Source of the DNA: Primula veris
Taxonomy: Eukaryota; Streptophyta; Magnoliopsida; Ericales; Primulaceae
Direction of reading: 5' to 3'
Length of the DNA stretch: 64,000 bases
Assembly: GCA_963682055.1 (NCBI GenBank)
Contig: OY821740.1
Location: 8,495,314-8,559,313, forward strand
Of this stretch, positions 44,901 to 56,496 are shown in pieces. The position numbers were made by a program, and so were the translations under genes. Positions within the stretch are counted from its first letter, which is position 1. Every line of letters starts with the position of its first letter. The notes under the pieces are model-generated. The model saw only the letters and a list, made by a program, of their open reading frames with translations, was not told the origin of the DNA and searched no databases.

Positions 44901-46325
44901 TATATAACCCCCCCCCCCCCCCAATTGTTTGTGTGATCCGACAATTTACAAAGTTTTTGAATTTGAATTTTATCTTGTACTTTTTAGATGGGAGAACTTA
45001 AAAAGTTGGTGGAAGAGGGTAAAATCAAATATATTGGATTATCAGAAGCAAACATAAGCACAATCAGGAGGGCCCATGCTGTTCATCCTATATCTGCTTT
45101 ACAAATGGAGTATTCTCTTTTTACTCGTGACATTGAAGAAGACATTATTCCAGTTTGCAGGTTTATTTGCTCCTACTGAAACTTGGTTAACTTAATTTTG
45201 TTTTCCGACTACTGGTAATATTTAAAATGTAAATAAATCACTTCCTGTTATATCAGGGAACTTGGAATCGGTATAGTTCCATATTCTCCTACTGCTCGTG
45301 GATTCTTTGGTGGCAAAGCTGCTGTTGAAAGTGTTTCAGCTATAAGTTTCTTGGTAAGTAGCTGTATCTATCTCTTCTTGGAACTATTCAGTTGTCTCGT
45401 ATTAATCTCTCTTTCTCTTTCCAGTCATCACACCCGAGGTTTTCGGGGTCAAATCTGGAGCAGAACAAGATTCTTTATAAACGAGTAGAAGCATTAGCTA
45501 GCAAGCACAGATGCAGCCCTGTTCAACTTGCACTCTCTTGGGTTCTTCATCAAGGGAATGATATGGCACCTATTCCAGGTTAGCTTCTCCGTCAGTTCTG
45601 CTACATAATGCTAGAAATCTTTAAAAGGATCTACACGTGTTTTTGACGTATCAACTTTATAAGTAAACATTATGCCCTTACTTTAGTTTCAGATCTTCTA
45701 TTATCCCTACTTGTAAATTGTAATCTATGGAATACTCTAAATTACAAAACTTGAAATCTCCAAGTTGCTATCTTGCAGCAGCTGTAGGCTAAAAAAATTC
45801 AGTTGTCGCGCTATTGGTTATCATCTCAAACGAGTAACACTTATGCTTGTATTAGATCTATAAATCTTGATAATCTGGACTTTGAAAACAATGACATTGA
45901 TGTGAGTTCTCTATGTGATAGCACAACTTCAATACAACTATACAGCTTACTCAAGACTGCCAGTATCCAACTTCTCATGATTTCAATTAACTATGTTCAC
46001 AAGCACAGTATCAAATCGGAGACTTTGGAGATTCCTGGGACCAGAAATTGCAAGAGAAAGTTCAAAATTATAATTTTGAATTATTGTTCGTCTTTTCAGG
46101 AGCATTTCTAATTTCTTTCCTTTTCTAATTACTTTTGTAGGAACAACTAAAATTAAGAACCTGGACGAGAATATTGCTGCTGTGAATGTGAAACTTGAGA
46201 AAGATGATTTGAAAGAGATTGTTGATGCTATTCCAATTAATGAGGTTGCAGGAGCTAGAGTAGGTGAAGCGCTTCTTCGCTCCTCGTATAAGTTTGCAGA
46301 TACACCACTCCCGAAAAATGCCTAG
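41960..46325 (+). CDS. Aldo-keto reductase, copy B (perakine reductase / IN2-2-like)
   Basis: Seven exons in the same positions as copy A: 41960-42010, 43412-43582, 44027-44236, 44988-45160, 45257-45353, 45425-45578, 46141-46325; 346 residues. About 30 residues differ from copy A by my count (roughly 91% identity). The tetrad D57, Y62, K89, H133 is intact. Copy B keeps family-typical residues where A has changed ([25 protein letters not shown]), so B is the likelier keeper of the ancestral activity. It shares SPTARGFF and SLFTR with A. Intron 1 holds a 34-bp tandem repeat and intron 3 holds two long C homopolymers. Confidence 0.93.
42029..42149. repeat. 34-bp tandem repeat in intron 1 of copy B
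   Basis: Three full units start at 42029, 42063 and 42097 (taattattgaaactaact then caatcgcatttctcag), with a partial fourth at 42131. Copy A has one unit (tcaattgcatttttcagtaa near 35696), so the expansion came after the duplication. Confidence 0.9.
44336..44362. repeat. Poly(C) tract of 27 in intron 3 of copy B
   Basis: Twenty-seven uninterrupted C. At the homologous place copy A reads gattcccc then ctctggcg (about 37590-37605). A second C-run of 15 lies at 44908-44922. Long C-runs are rare in plant introns and may be expanded or miscounted in assembly. Confidence 0.85.
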
Positions 46326-47230
46326 TTTTCTACTTTAAAAATGGCAGTTTCATGTGCCTATTACTAATCTTATACTTTTCAGAATGTTGAAGAAATGCGT
46401 CTGATATAGAAGTTCTTATTTTCTTGGATAAGAAATGGCAGTTTTCCCATAATAAAAGTACACTAAATATACCGCATTAAACTTGTTATATGTCCTGTTC
46501 ATATGTACACTCTTGTTCCAACAAGGGACGCTGTCTTGTACGCAGTGTAAAGATCATACTAATTTTGTTAATCTTGGTAGACGCTCACTTCACCTTTCAT
46601 CACACTCCGCAAAATGGGTTTCTTTTTCATGCAACTGTATCTGTGGTGGTTTGGTACCACAGACATCAAAGAGGTGTTCCCTTGTTGTATTACAAGCTTG
46701 AACGGAAAATTTAGAGACTTTAAAAAGAATTTTTTTTGATAAGGACTTATTTGGTTGCAGCTTTGAAAACAACTGTTACTTTTGCTCTTAGAAGCTTTAG
46801 ACTGCATTTGGTTGATCAACTTAGCAGCTAAGACTTTCAGTTTTTGGCTAAATGCATCCAAAATGTCAAAGCTGGCTGAACCCAGCCTTTTCGCTTAGCC
46901 CAAGAAACTCCAGCCATTTTGCTTAATAGCTGCATTAAACGAGCCTTGGCCTATAAAAGACCCAAACCGCCATCTCTTGTCAATTATCTCTCTTCCAGAA
47001 AATTCAGAAATGTGTCACATTCTCTTTTTCTTAGCACCCACAAACAGAAAACAATATCTTCGATCCATAATAACTCCACAAATGGAAATTTTAAACGCAT
47101 CACAAGTTTAGATTAACTGTTCCAAAACCACATACATCATGTTCTCACAAACTTCACTCATTAAAATCAAATAAAAAACTGCAGCAAAACTAAATACAGG
47201 AATATAACTACTACATCATATTTGATGGTA
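46326..47230. other. Between aldo-keto reductase B and REF (convergent 3' ends)
   Basis: It contains both 3'UTRs. Short ORFs at 46480-46860 are not preserved between the duplicated copies (compare 39649-39999) and are not called genes. Confidence 0.6.
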
Positions 47231-47247
47231 GCTAAATTAAAACTTTT

Positions 47248-49829
47248 TTAATGGGCAGCAACCTCACCCTCCCCACCAGAAAACACCTTAGCAATCTTCT
47301 CTTTGGGCACCAAAGGAAGATAAGCCGCAACCTTGTACCCTTTCTCAGCCGAAGAAGCCACTGTTTGGTTATACTTATCAGTACAATAAGCAGCTTTTGG
47401 GACAACAACCTGAGCGACACGAGGGAAGAGAGGGAGTTTGTGGAGAGAGTGCCATGCGGACGCCGCGTACTGCTCAGCAACGGGTTCATATTTTGTGTAG
47501 AGATTTTTAGCTGTTGGCTCGTATTTAGCGTATACATCTTTTGCAAGATTGGAGGCGTTGGAGAGAGTGTTGGATGGGTGGAGATCAGAAGCAACGGCTC
47601 GTGCGGTGGAGGGAGCTTTCTGGGCGGCGGAGAAAGCTTGGCTTGAGACTTTCTTCACGAGAGGGGGAACACGGCGGTCCAGCTCGTGGACGGAAACATC
47701 AACCTGCATTGATATTGTATTAGCTTTCTGTACAGTGTAAACTAATATATCACCAACTTTTAAATTCGTACACCAACCAAGAAATCACACTGGTGTAACA
47801 TTTATGGAAAATGTTAGTACATTACACAGGAAGATTATTATTAGACCGAGAACTATATAAAGAAAAACTTATAAATTGAGGACTAATACAAGAAAGCGTT
47901 AAAGACTAGAATACAAAAAAATATAGTGTATGGATTTTTTTGGTAAGATTGGCATTAGCTGTCCAATCTTTGTTGGGGGCATCCATTTCGGAAACCAAGA
48001 ACAAAATACCAATTACCAACAGAGTAAGACTAATTCTATCTACTGATCATCTGCAATAACATCAGAGGCTCAGTTAAAGCAAACAACTTCAGTAAAAAAA
48101 AGGACTTCTAATTGTACTTTTGAAATTAGTTTCTAATTGTTTACCTTGTGTCTAATGTTGTTAGAACCCAACATTTGCAAAAATCTAATCCCCTTATGTT
48201 TCATTTAAGATATAAAACAATAATTACCTCACAGGACATGAGAGAATGGAAGGAAAAGTCCTCTACTACAAGAATATTGTTTGGCTCCAGGTTTAGCGAA
48301 TTAAATTTTCTTATTTGAAGCATAGAAAAATTGACCACTCAATTGAACCTTCTACCCAGGCCAAAAACATAACAGAACAACTTTTAAGCTAGCAAACCAA
48401 ACACAGTCTCTCTTCTCGGCAAAACAGCTAAGCTCAAAAGCAACAACCTAACAAGTCGTAATTCTTTCTTTTGTTTATTGACAATGATGTCACTATTTTA
48501 CAACCTATCGGAAACATTTAATTGATTTTTAGCTATTTGCCATACCATGAAAACTAAGTATACTTCCAATTTCTCACGAATCAACGGGTCACCATATCAA
48601 TAATCAATTCTATATCAATCAAACGCATAAAAAATCCATATCAATTCATAAAAGATAAATACATGAAAATATATTGGACAAACCTTGTGATCAACAAACT
48701 TGAGAAGGTCGTTGGGAACATCATGATACTTATCATAGACAGGGCCCACCACTGTCTTCACTGTGCCTTCCACGGTCTCGACACCTGGCTTCAGGGGACC
48801 GGAATTGTCCTTGGCGTACCCATACAACCTTCCAAACATCATCAACGCCTGGAACGTTGCCGTTTGCACAAACTCCAAGTACTTTAGCCTCTCCTCCTCC
48901 TAAAAGAAATAATATAAGGATGAATTTATTGTCGATACACAAAAAAGTATTGAATTTTAAATTAGTGCGTAAAAAAGTGATGCCAAACAACATCAATGAA
49001 CCACAAAACTATCAATAAATCCACTTCACACAGCATCAAGGACACAATAATTTGCAGAAAATATTTATCATATGGCAAAAGGTCTAAACAAATACTCCTA
49101 GAAAATAGAATTACCTCTAAAACAAATTAATTTATTCCGATTAGATGAAAAGGAGTGTACCTTCGAATCTTTATTGTAAAAAACATCGACGAACTACATC
49201 ACCATAAAAAAAGCTCGAAACTCGTCTAACATCATCAAAACGCACTAATGTGCAAAAAAAAAAAAAACAAGAGCAAGTGGGCAAATAACAATTTAAGGTT
49301 TTAACACGGACCGCAGTACCGTATTCAATTATCCCTAGCTAGTACATCAGATATTTCTCATGAAAAGGTGATGCCAAACAATATCATCGAACCATATCAA
49401 CCGTAAAAAATGGTTGAAACCCGTCAAACAGCATAAAAAACACATTCTTTTCGCAGACACGGTTCTTAATATGCGATTAAACCTATAACAAAATAACTTA
49501 TTTCAGATAGATGGAAAAAAGAAATATATTTTCACATTAGTATAAGCTCACTAAAATAGTGCTTCCAACCAATAGTATTTTAGTTAACTATTTTATTTTT
49601 AAATTAATGATAGTCCCCCACAAGGGTCTCCTAATCTTTCCTAGGTTTTATTATCCATATCCACCCAAAATTTACTCAAATTCAAAACAACAACAACATC
49701 AAAGATACAGAATAATAAAACAAATAATATCAATTAATATATACATATTTAAAAAGACAAAATTAAAAGAATAAAAAGAAGAGAAAATACAATCTGGGAT
49801 TGTTGAGCGTTAGAGTCAGATTCAGTCAT
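47248..49829 (-). CDS. REF/SRPP-family lipid-droplet protein
   Basis: Three exons on the minus strand: 49829-49791, 48899-48684, 47703-47248. Introns are GT-AG, all in phase 0, and the product is 236 residues. It starts [13 protein letters not shown], then [20 protein letters not shown], a Gly/Pro-rich [40 protein letters not shown], a helical middle with [20 protein letters not shown] repeats, and a [14 protein letters not shown] end. This is the rubber elongation factor / small rubber particle protein family, also called SRP or LDAP. Members coat lipid droplets or rubber particles and affect stress tolerance; they are not enzymes. The last five codons and 3' flank are duplicated at 40018-40296. 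Its presence does not by itself imply a rubber-making species. Confidence 0.94.
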
Positions 49830-50405
49830 ATTTTTAATTGCAAAGAGGTTTGTTGTGATCCGAGGTTATTTTTGTATGTATTAGTTATGTTTTTATGATG
49901 GAGAAATAATTATTGTATAAATATGAGATTTTTGTTCAATGTTCTAAATTATAAATGGCGGAGAGATTTATAAGGGGTTTGAAAGCGTGTGTGGAGGAAC
50001 CAACCGTCTATTTTTATTTATTTGTTTATTTTTGGTTTATATAAAATTTGAACATCTATTTGTTTCCTTACACTGTAAGTTAAAAGCTTATTTATTTCTT
50101 TTGGTGTTACCTTTACTTTGGGGTTTACCACCATTTTCCCCTTAACTTTTGAATACTTCATCTTTACTTATTTCAACACATGTTTTACTTAATCTACTCC
50201 ATCCAACCGACTAAAAACTCATATATAATTTGGAGATTAATCATTAACTTTTAAACTATGCAATTAATTTTTGTAAAATTTCGTTTCAGGAATTTAGATA
50301 CAAGTTTTTGGTCGGTCATAATTTTACATAATTTCGTAATGAACAAACAATTTGAAACGAAATGAGTACTCTGAATTGTTTTCGGTACCGAAAATTCACA
50401 ATGGC
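49830..50405. promoter_or_regulatory. Upstream region of REF gene
   Basis: 5'UTR and promoter side by position. Minus-strand tatttatacaataatt at about 49910-49925 could serve as a TATA element about 90 bp upstream of the ATG. No defined stress element is claimed. Confidence 0.35.
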
Positions 50406-50412
50406 TATTTGA

Positions 50413-51280
50413 CATGCTAATTTCACTTTAGTGCCCTATGTGTTTGGTTTTGTGTAACATGTTTCGAAAATATTGATTTAGTGTCATCAACTTAACATAT
50501 TTTTTTGATTTAATTACATCAGTTAATTAATAAAATTGATTTGATGACCCTACTTAAATTTACAAGTTTTAATCAATTACAATCCAATCTATATAGTTTA
50601 AAAATTAATAAATTAGCCACTGATTTATTGAAAGGGACAAAGTTAACCCTTTAACATTTTTAAAAAAATAACACGTTTCAAATAAGCAACTTTTCTTTTT
50701 AAAAGAATAATTTTAAATATTTTTTCCCCAATAAAGTGGGAGTTTCTCTTAAAAGAAAAGTAAATAATTTTTTATTGGGAAAAATTTTAATTTTTTATTA
50801 TGCTAAAATATATAACATGCTCAAAGTATTTTTTTTCTCTTCAAAGTATATTGTCGTGGAAAAAAAAATCAGTAATCTTATCAGAAAAAACATCTTTTGT
50901 TTTAATTGAAACTCCCACTTTATTGGAAGAAAATTGTTGTTGTTTTTTTTATAAAAAACGAAAATAAAAGTTGCTGATGTGGAAACATCTTTTAAAAAAA
51001 TTTAAAAGAGTTAATTTTGTCATTATCAACAATTCAGTGGTCAATTTATTAATTTTAAACTATGTGGACTGGATTGTAATTTTAAAAAAAATTTGAAGTT
51101 AAGTAGGTTTTCAAATCAAATTTTTTAATAAATTGATGTCACTAAATCAAAATTTTGTAAACTCAAGTCACTAAATTAAAGAATATGTTAAGTTGAGGAC
51201 ACTAAATTAATATTTTCGAAACTTGGTACACTAAATAAAAAAACAGGCAAAACACATGGCAATAAAGTGAAATTAGTCCA
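50413..51280. mobile_element. Large fold-back transposon (non-coding), ~870 bp
   Basis: Arms of about 400 bp are inverted copies: ctaatttcactttagtgccc / ataaagtgaaattag at the ends, then gaaaatattgatttagtg / cactaaattaatattttcg, acttaacatatt / aatatgttaagtt, and ccccaataaagtgggagttt / aaactcccactttattgg near the centre at about 50830. TATTTGA on both sides (50406-50412 and 51281-51287) may be the target duplication. It has no ORF. Confidence 0.8.
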
Positions 51281-51287
51281 TATTTGA

Positions 51288-53380
51288 GTTATACCCTTTT
51301 TCTTTATTAGTATAAATCTTCTTAATATTAGCCTAATAGAGTTCCAAGTTGATGAATTCAAATTCTTGTTTGAGAGGCAAATAAGCCGATTTATTTTCTT
51401 AACTAACAGATTTAGGAATGTAACAGTATACTTTGTGAATCACCTTCTTCATACTCATTTAAGATTTTCAACATGTTTTAGAGGTAATTTAACTTTTAGC
51501 CTTGTAAGCTTCTTCGAGAAGTTCGACTCTATCTTGACTCGTTTTTGCTTCTAGAGAGAATGGCATATCAAGTGGCTTGCATGATCATGATTACTGATTA
51601 GGTATGAATTTAGGACATGAGTTGAAGTTTGAGGGGATTGTTGGTTTGCTTTTTGAAGATCTGTAGGTCTTAATCAGATAAAATGTAAAATTTGGGGACT
51701 AGTAAATAAATTGACTAATTAGTTTCTTGTGACTAGGACCCACTGGGTTCTAGAACCCAAACTTAATTCCGACGGTTTCTGTATATTAAATTGTCCAAGT
51801 GACGTGTACGGCATCGGCATATGGTTCTCATAAATAAATAAAAATAGAATTGAACTAATCTGGTTTTCCTGATTAATATTATTTTTAGAGCAAACTATTT
51901 GCTATTTTCAGTATGGCTAAAAGAATGTTCAAGATCAAAAGATGCTTTTCAATTTTTACTTAATTTTGTTGTGAGGCTTATTTCCTAATTATAAAAGACG
52001 ATGGACAAGTATATATATGAACGAATTAACTTTTTTTCTTATCTCGGCGTGACCGTGTAAACAATGTAAATCCTCGTCTTTTTATCAAGCAGAAGTTTAG
52101 GTAGTCCGATACTTTGGCAGCAACATATAGTCGTTGTATCTTGGAGAAATTAAGATAGATACAAATCGGACATCCATAGTATCTTAAAAGATTAGAATAA
52201 CTTTCAACTTTTTTCCTTAATTATTTCGAAGAAGGAATGCAAGCGAAATTTAAGATTATTAAGAACATAATGCATCTGAAATTTAAGTGCAGTTAGGCTA
52301 GTAGGGGTGAAGTGAACAATCATGGATGGAAATGCTCCTATGATAGTAACAATGACTTCTGATGGCGTTGAACCCCAGTTCCTTCTTATGTGGAGGAGAA
52401 TTCAATTTTTTGGTGCGGAAATGGCGCTAATGTCACATTATTTGTTCGTTGATCCAGACAGTTAATTCTTAAGATTTTGTGCTACGTAATCGTGAAAATG
52501 TGTTTACTCTTCTGTAATTAGAATTTTTGATAGGTTTCTAGTACCATCTTAAGTCCATTTTTTGGGGGATACCAGTCATATAGAAAGTTAGATCAAATCT
52601 AGCTTGTTTAAAAGACTTTGAGGACGTGAGAGTGGTTTGAAAAGTTGAAAGGCATTACTGTGATATAAACTCCAAGTTCAAGTTATGCCCCGAGTATTCT
52701 CCAACTCCAAGACAGCTAGTTTTAATTTGATTCTAAAAAGAAATCATGGAGTTAGTAGCATATTATAATCGTGATCGATCGGTTTTTGTCGAACTCAAGG
52801 TCTGACAGAATTTGAGAAATACTACTGCGTTCCGAACAAATCAAGCCTATCAAATATTGAGTACAGATTTACTTCTGTCAGCTCATAGTTTCTGCTCAAC
52901 TACATATGTTACGTGCATACTTAATCCACTTTACTTGAACCTTGGAAAAGAATAGATCGAGATACGTTCTAGTCCCCTTTTTTGTGTTTATGAAGGCACA
53001 TCGACCTCATATTGTGACGGAGAGCTGTGATACAAGTACCTCAATCGAGCAAATAAGACCATTAATTGAAGATTGTAATAGTTTACCTGATATTTGTAAG
53101 AAAGACTTGGAGAAATTGATTTAAATTAATTCAATCAATTACACATTATTCATAGCAAATAGAACTAGCATTCACTTTGACAAAACACCCGAGTCGAACA
53201 CTATGGAAATTTGCCTCGCTGCTATGTATGCTCCTCTTGTTAGGGCTGTCGTGTACCGATTCTATTGCCCATCTTTTCTCACTAATGCCTGCAAATCCTT
53301 CTAAAGAGGGGATTTAAATTTTCAATTTCACTTGAAGACTAAATAAAGTTGTTTCAGTTAGGACCAGGGTTTCAAAGCAT
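51288..53380. other. Intergenic, nothing recognised
   Basis: Short ORFs at 51366-51554 and 52942-53124 (the latter ends CNSLPDICKKDLEKLI) show no known domain and no splice partners. No repeats stand out. Confidence 0.4.
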
Positions 53381-53381
53381 T

Positions 53382-53478
53382 ATGTTGTCTATTGCAGATG
53401 TAGCACATCTTTTTCATGTTGTCTATTGCAGATGTAGCACATTTCAAGAGTCCATTTTGCAATAGACAACATGAAAAA
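53382..53478. repeat. Short direct repeat plus 21-bp perfect hairpin
   Basis: The string atgttgtctattgcagatg then tagcacat occurs twice (53382 and 53416). The second copy, extended leftward, forms a 21-bp perfect inverted repeat: tttttcatgttgtctattg then ca, at 53410-53430, pairs with tgcaatagacaacatgaaa then aa, at 53458-53478. The loop is about 27 nt. It could arise from a small inverted duplication or be a young miRNA-like hairpin. Confidence 0.85.
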
Positions 53479-53479
53479 T

Positions 53480-54450
53480 GAACATTATATTAGATGTTAC
53501 TTATTAAATAACTTAAACTAAGTATTTAAAGTAGCGATTTGTGGTGAGTTTCAGCTCCTCTCTCGACCAAGTCACTCGTATATACGATTACAATCATCGT
53601 CTGAACTGAAATCATAACTAATATTGGTACCTATATCCAGTTACATACTAACATAAATACCGTAAGTCATTCTCATACGGTTTGATCCACTTAAACAAAC
53701 CCACACTCGTAGACTAGTTGTACAAAAAGCAGTAAACAAATTGTAGAACGATTAGCATCGATTAACTTAACAATCAACCAAATAAACATATGAGAAACAT
53801 CCATTACCGATCTACCCCGTTATTAGCACATTGTAATCGTGATAAGCCGGGTTCACTTATATTGGTACACTGATTCAAGTCTATGTGGTGACCATCACCC
53901 CACATAGACCTCATAATTGTAGTTTTTTCTTTTACCATGCATTTTTACTTCTAATTTAGTTTTAAAATGGTGACACTTGAATTTTTTTTCCACCTATAAT
54001 CAAACTTTTTTTAATGTAAATTTGGCACCCCATTCAATCCATGTGTTTGCCCAGGTTCATCAATCAATTCAATTCATACCTTATTTTATAAAAGTGTGAT
54101 TTGCAGTATAAAAGCTTGATTCAAAACTCCATAAAAGGCAATTCAAGCTTAAAAAAAGCTTAAAAAGCTCATTTTTTCCGCTTTTTAGGTCGAGCCCTTG
54201 CAAAAATGTTTTAGCTAATATTTCGCTTTTTATAAGACTGATTCATAAACATAACATAGAGTAACAGACAAATTGTAAAACAGCTAGCATCAACACAATC
54301 AATCTCAATAATTAAACACATAGTATTCCTTTCAGTATGTATAACAATAATATAAAAACAAGTCCCAACTCCAAATCCCAAAAAAAAGAACAATTTCTCT
54401 TCACAAAAAAAAAAAAAAAAAAGTAACACGGTAAAAATCAATAAAATGGA
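53480..54450. other. Intergenic / 3' flank of RALF gene
   Basis: AT-rich, with the RALF 3'UTR at its right end on the minus strand. A (A)n run lies at 54405-54422. No other gene is seen. Confidence 0.45.
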
Positions 54451-54452
54451 AT

Positions 54453-54797
54453 TTAACTCCTGCATTTGGAAATCTTGCTACATCCGCGGGAATACGGGTT
54501 AGCCTGAGCACCCTTCTTGCAGTTATAGTAGGAAGCACCGCGTCTTGAACAAGGCACATTGTTTTTCTTAAGCGCACCGTAGCTTATGTACTTTTTTGTA
54601 GCTAGAATGCGCCTGTTGGTCTCGGAATCCATCTCAAACTCCGCATCTTCCCCTAGAAAGTCTCCGATAGTTCCTCCAGATGTTACTACCCACTCCGAGA
54701 GCTGGAGGTCGGAACCGGATAAGACCAGGTTGGGTGTAGAGAGGAGTAAGAGGGTAGTGATGATCATGATAAATATTGGTTTGTGTAGTAGATACAT
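54453..54797 (-). CDS. RALF: RALF prepropeptide (rapid alkalinization factor)
   Basis: A single exon of 114 residues. Residues about 1-27 form a signal peptide (IFIMIITTLLLLSTPNLVLS). An acidic propeptide (GEDAEFEMDSETN) leads to the subtilase cleavage site RRIL at 62-65. The mature peptide starts at A66 and contains YISY at 70-73, which contacts the FERONIA-type receptor, and four Cys (C83, C93, C106, C112) in the conserved spacing, with GASYYNC and YSRGCS. All canonical RALF features are present, close to RALF22/33-type peptides. The secreted peptide raises apoplastic pH and limits cell growth. Confidence 0.96.
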   Translation of the reverse strand: MYLLHKPIFIMIITTLLLLSTPNLVLSGSDLQLSEWVVTSGGTIGDFLGEDAEFEMDSETNRRILATKKYISYGALKKNNVPCSRRGASYYNCKKGAQANPYSRGCSKISKCRS

Positions 54798-56030
54798 TGT
54801 TGGGTTTTTTGTTTGTGTTTTTTGATTTTTTGGTTGCTCTTTTTTATTTTGAGATGTGGTGTGAGAGAAAGGAGGAGACTTTTTGTGGGTTGAGGATTGA
54901 TAGTTGAGAGAGATGTATTAGTATGTAGGTTTGGGACAATAATAAATGTGTAATGTTAGGTGATATTTTACATGGTACCCACTACTTTTCTAATGTTCTA
55001 ATGTGAATAAACAAAGGACCATATGTTAAATTATTTTTATGTTAAAATATTTGGATTAGTTATGATAATTGATACACATGAAAAAAAAAATGGAGTATAA
55101 GGTTATAGTGTTGTAAATAAGGCTAGAATGATATATGTCTGGTTCACAACCCGTTAGCATAAAAAAGTATCAAATGAATAAAAAAAATTAAATTTTGATT
55201 AATATTTAAGTTTAGGATAGACTTTTTTAGGGTTCTATATTTTTATTTGGGTTTTTAGTGTGTTATACAATTTGTTTTTAATTTATCAAATTCTAATATG
55301 TTGAAAATAGAAAAAATAAATTAGTTATTGAAAAACATTATTTAACCATCATTTTTTTTAATCTAACGGTGGTTAAGGTAACTGTTTCATAAACAGTCAA
55401 ATAAGCTGACTGTTCCAAAAAGTCACTCTAAAGCTTGGATCGATGCATCATATAACTACTATTTTAATGATTTCATTTCTTTTATGCAAGTCAATTTATA
55501 AGAGTAAGAAGTGAATGGAATTAATAACATGAAATATATTCCCCACATTTTATTAAACCTTTAATATGGTTTTGATGATTTCATATACTTTCCAATTTTG
55601 CTAAAATGATAATTATATTTGTATATGAGTACAAAACATCTAAAATTACTAGGTTACGTACGATGCGACTCGCATAACGTAAAGTTTGAAAGAAGATAAG
55701 ACATTCACGTTTCGGGCATGATAACCAATGGTTTCTTCGAGACTATAATTGCTAAGTTTTTGGAGCTTATTAAGTGGCTTATATCCATATGTTGCCATTT
55801 ATTAGTAATCTGGTCTTGGTTCGATCATATAATTATGTATTTTTTCTTTTAAAAGAAATTTAAAATTATGAGAGAAGAAACATAGTACAAAAAATAATTT
55901 ATTTGTTTTTCTTAATGTTTAGACCAATGTAGGCACCATTTTGAGCAATATGGTCGATTGATACTCTATTATACCATGCTCACCACCAGGATTCGATCAA
56001 TGATGCCTGCGAAACAGGTTACCTTGAAGG
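54798..56030. other. RALF upstream region and intergenic DNA
   Basis: The first 150-200 bp are the RALF 5'UTR and promoter side, with a CTCTCTCAAC stretch on the minus strand near 54910. The rest is AT-rich with no supported feature; ccaggattcgatcaatgatg at about 55986 resembles a dispersed repeat edge. Confidence 0.4.
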
Positions 56031-56200
56031 ATTATTAATTATCCAAAAAAAAAAAGGTAGGCACCATTTAAGTTAAGAGAGTTAGTATAGCAACTAAACT
56101 GCATAAACCAATTAGGGTTATTAATTATCAAAAAAAAAAGATAGGCACCATTTAAGTTAAGAGAGTTAGTATAGCAACTAAACTGCAGAACCCAATTATA
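56031..56200. repeat. Tandem duplication of ~84 bp
   Basis: The string attaattatccaaaaaaaa then aggcaccatttaagttaag, gagttagtatagcaactaaa and ctgca occurs at about 56033 and again at about 56117, with a few differences in the A-run and near the end. Confidence 0.9.
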
Positions 56201-56496
56201 ATTAAGATAAAAAGCTATAGGTATCACACCGTGTAATTTACCATGACTTAGGTTCCTCTGATGGGAGAATAAATTAAATTAAAAGGAATAATTTTTTTCT
56301 GTAATAAGTATGTGGCTAAAATGAGTAATATTGTAGACCGGTTGTCCTCAACATTGTTTATGAGTGTGACATAAACTAAAAACTCAACACATGTGTGATA
56401 ATTTAAAAATAATTACAGTAAATTTAATTTAAAATTCAGACTAAATTATCATATCAATTGCCAAGTGTAGACCAGATTCATACAAATATTTATTTA

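Larger units (their letters stand above)
41036..47265 (+). repeat. Segmental tandem duplication, unit B
   Basis: It starts ctactattatttccaataa and runs through aldo-keto reductase B into REF exon 3. It contains a plastid DNA insert (41180-41436) that unit A lacks, and retains aggcgtctagcctcc-type repeat DNA (about 41560-41640) matching 34680-34790 in unit A. Confidence 0.85.

Noticed and set aside
47232..47740. Several ORFs on both strands over REF exon 3
   Set aside because: Shadows of the REF frame, which splices correctly to two upstream exons.
54586..54825. 79-codon forward ORF over RALF
   Set aside because: Antisense shadow of the RALF coding sequence, which has full family features.
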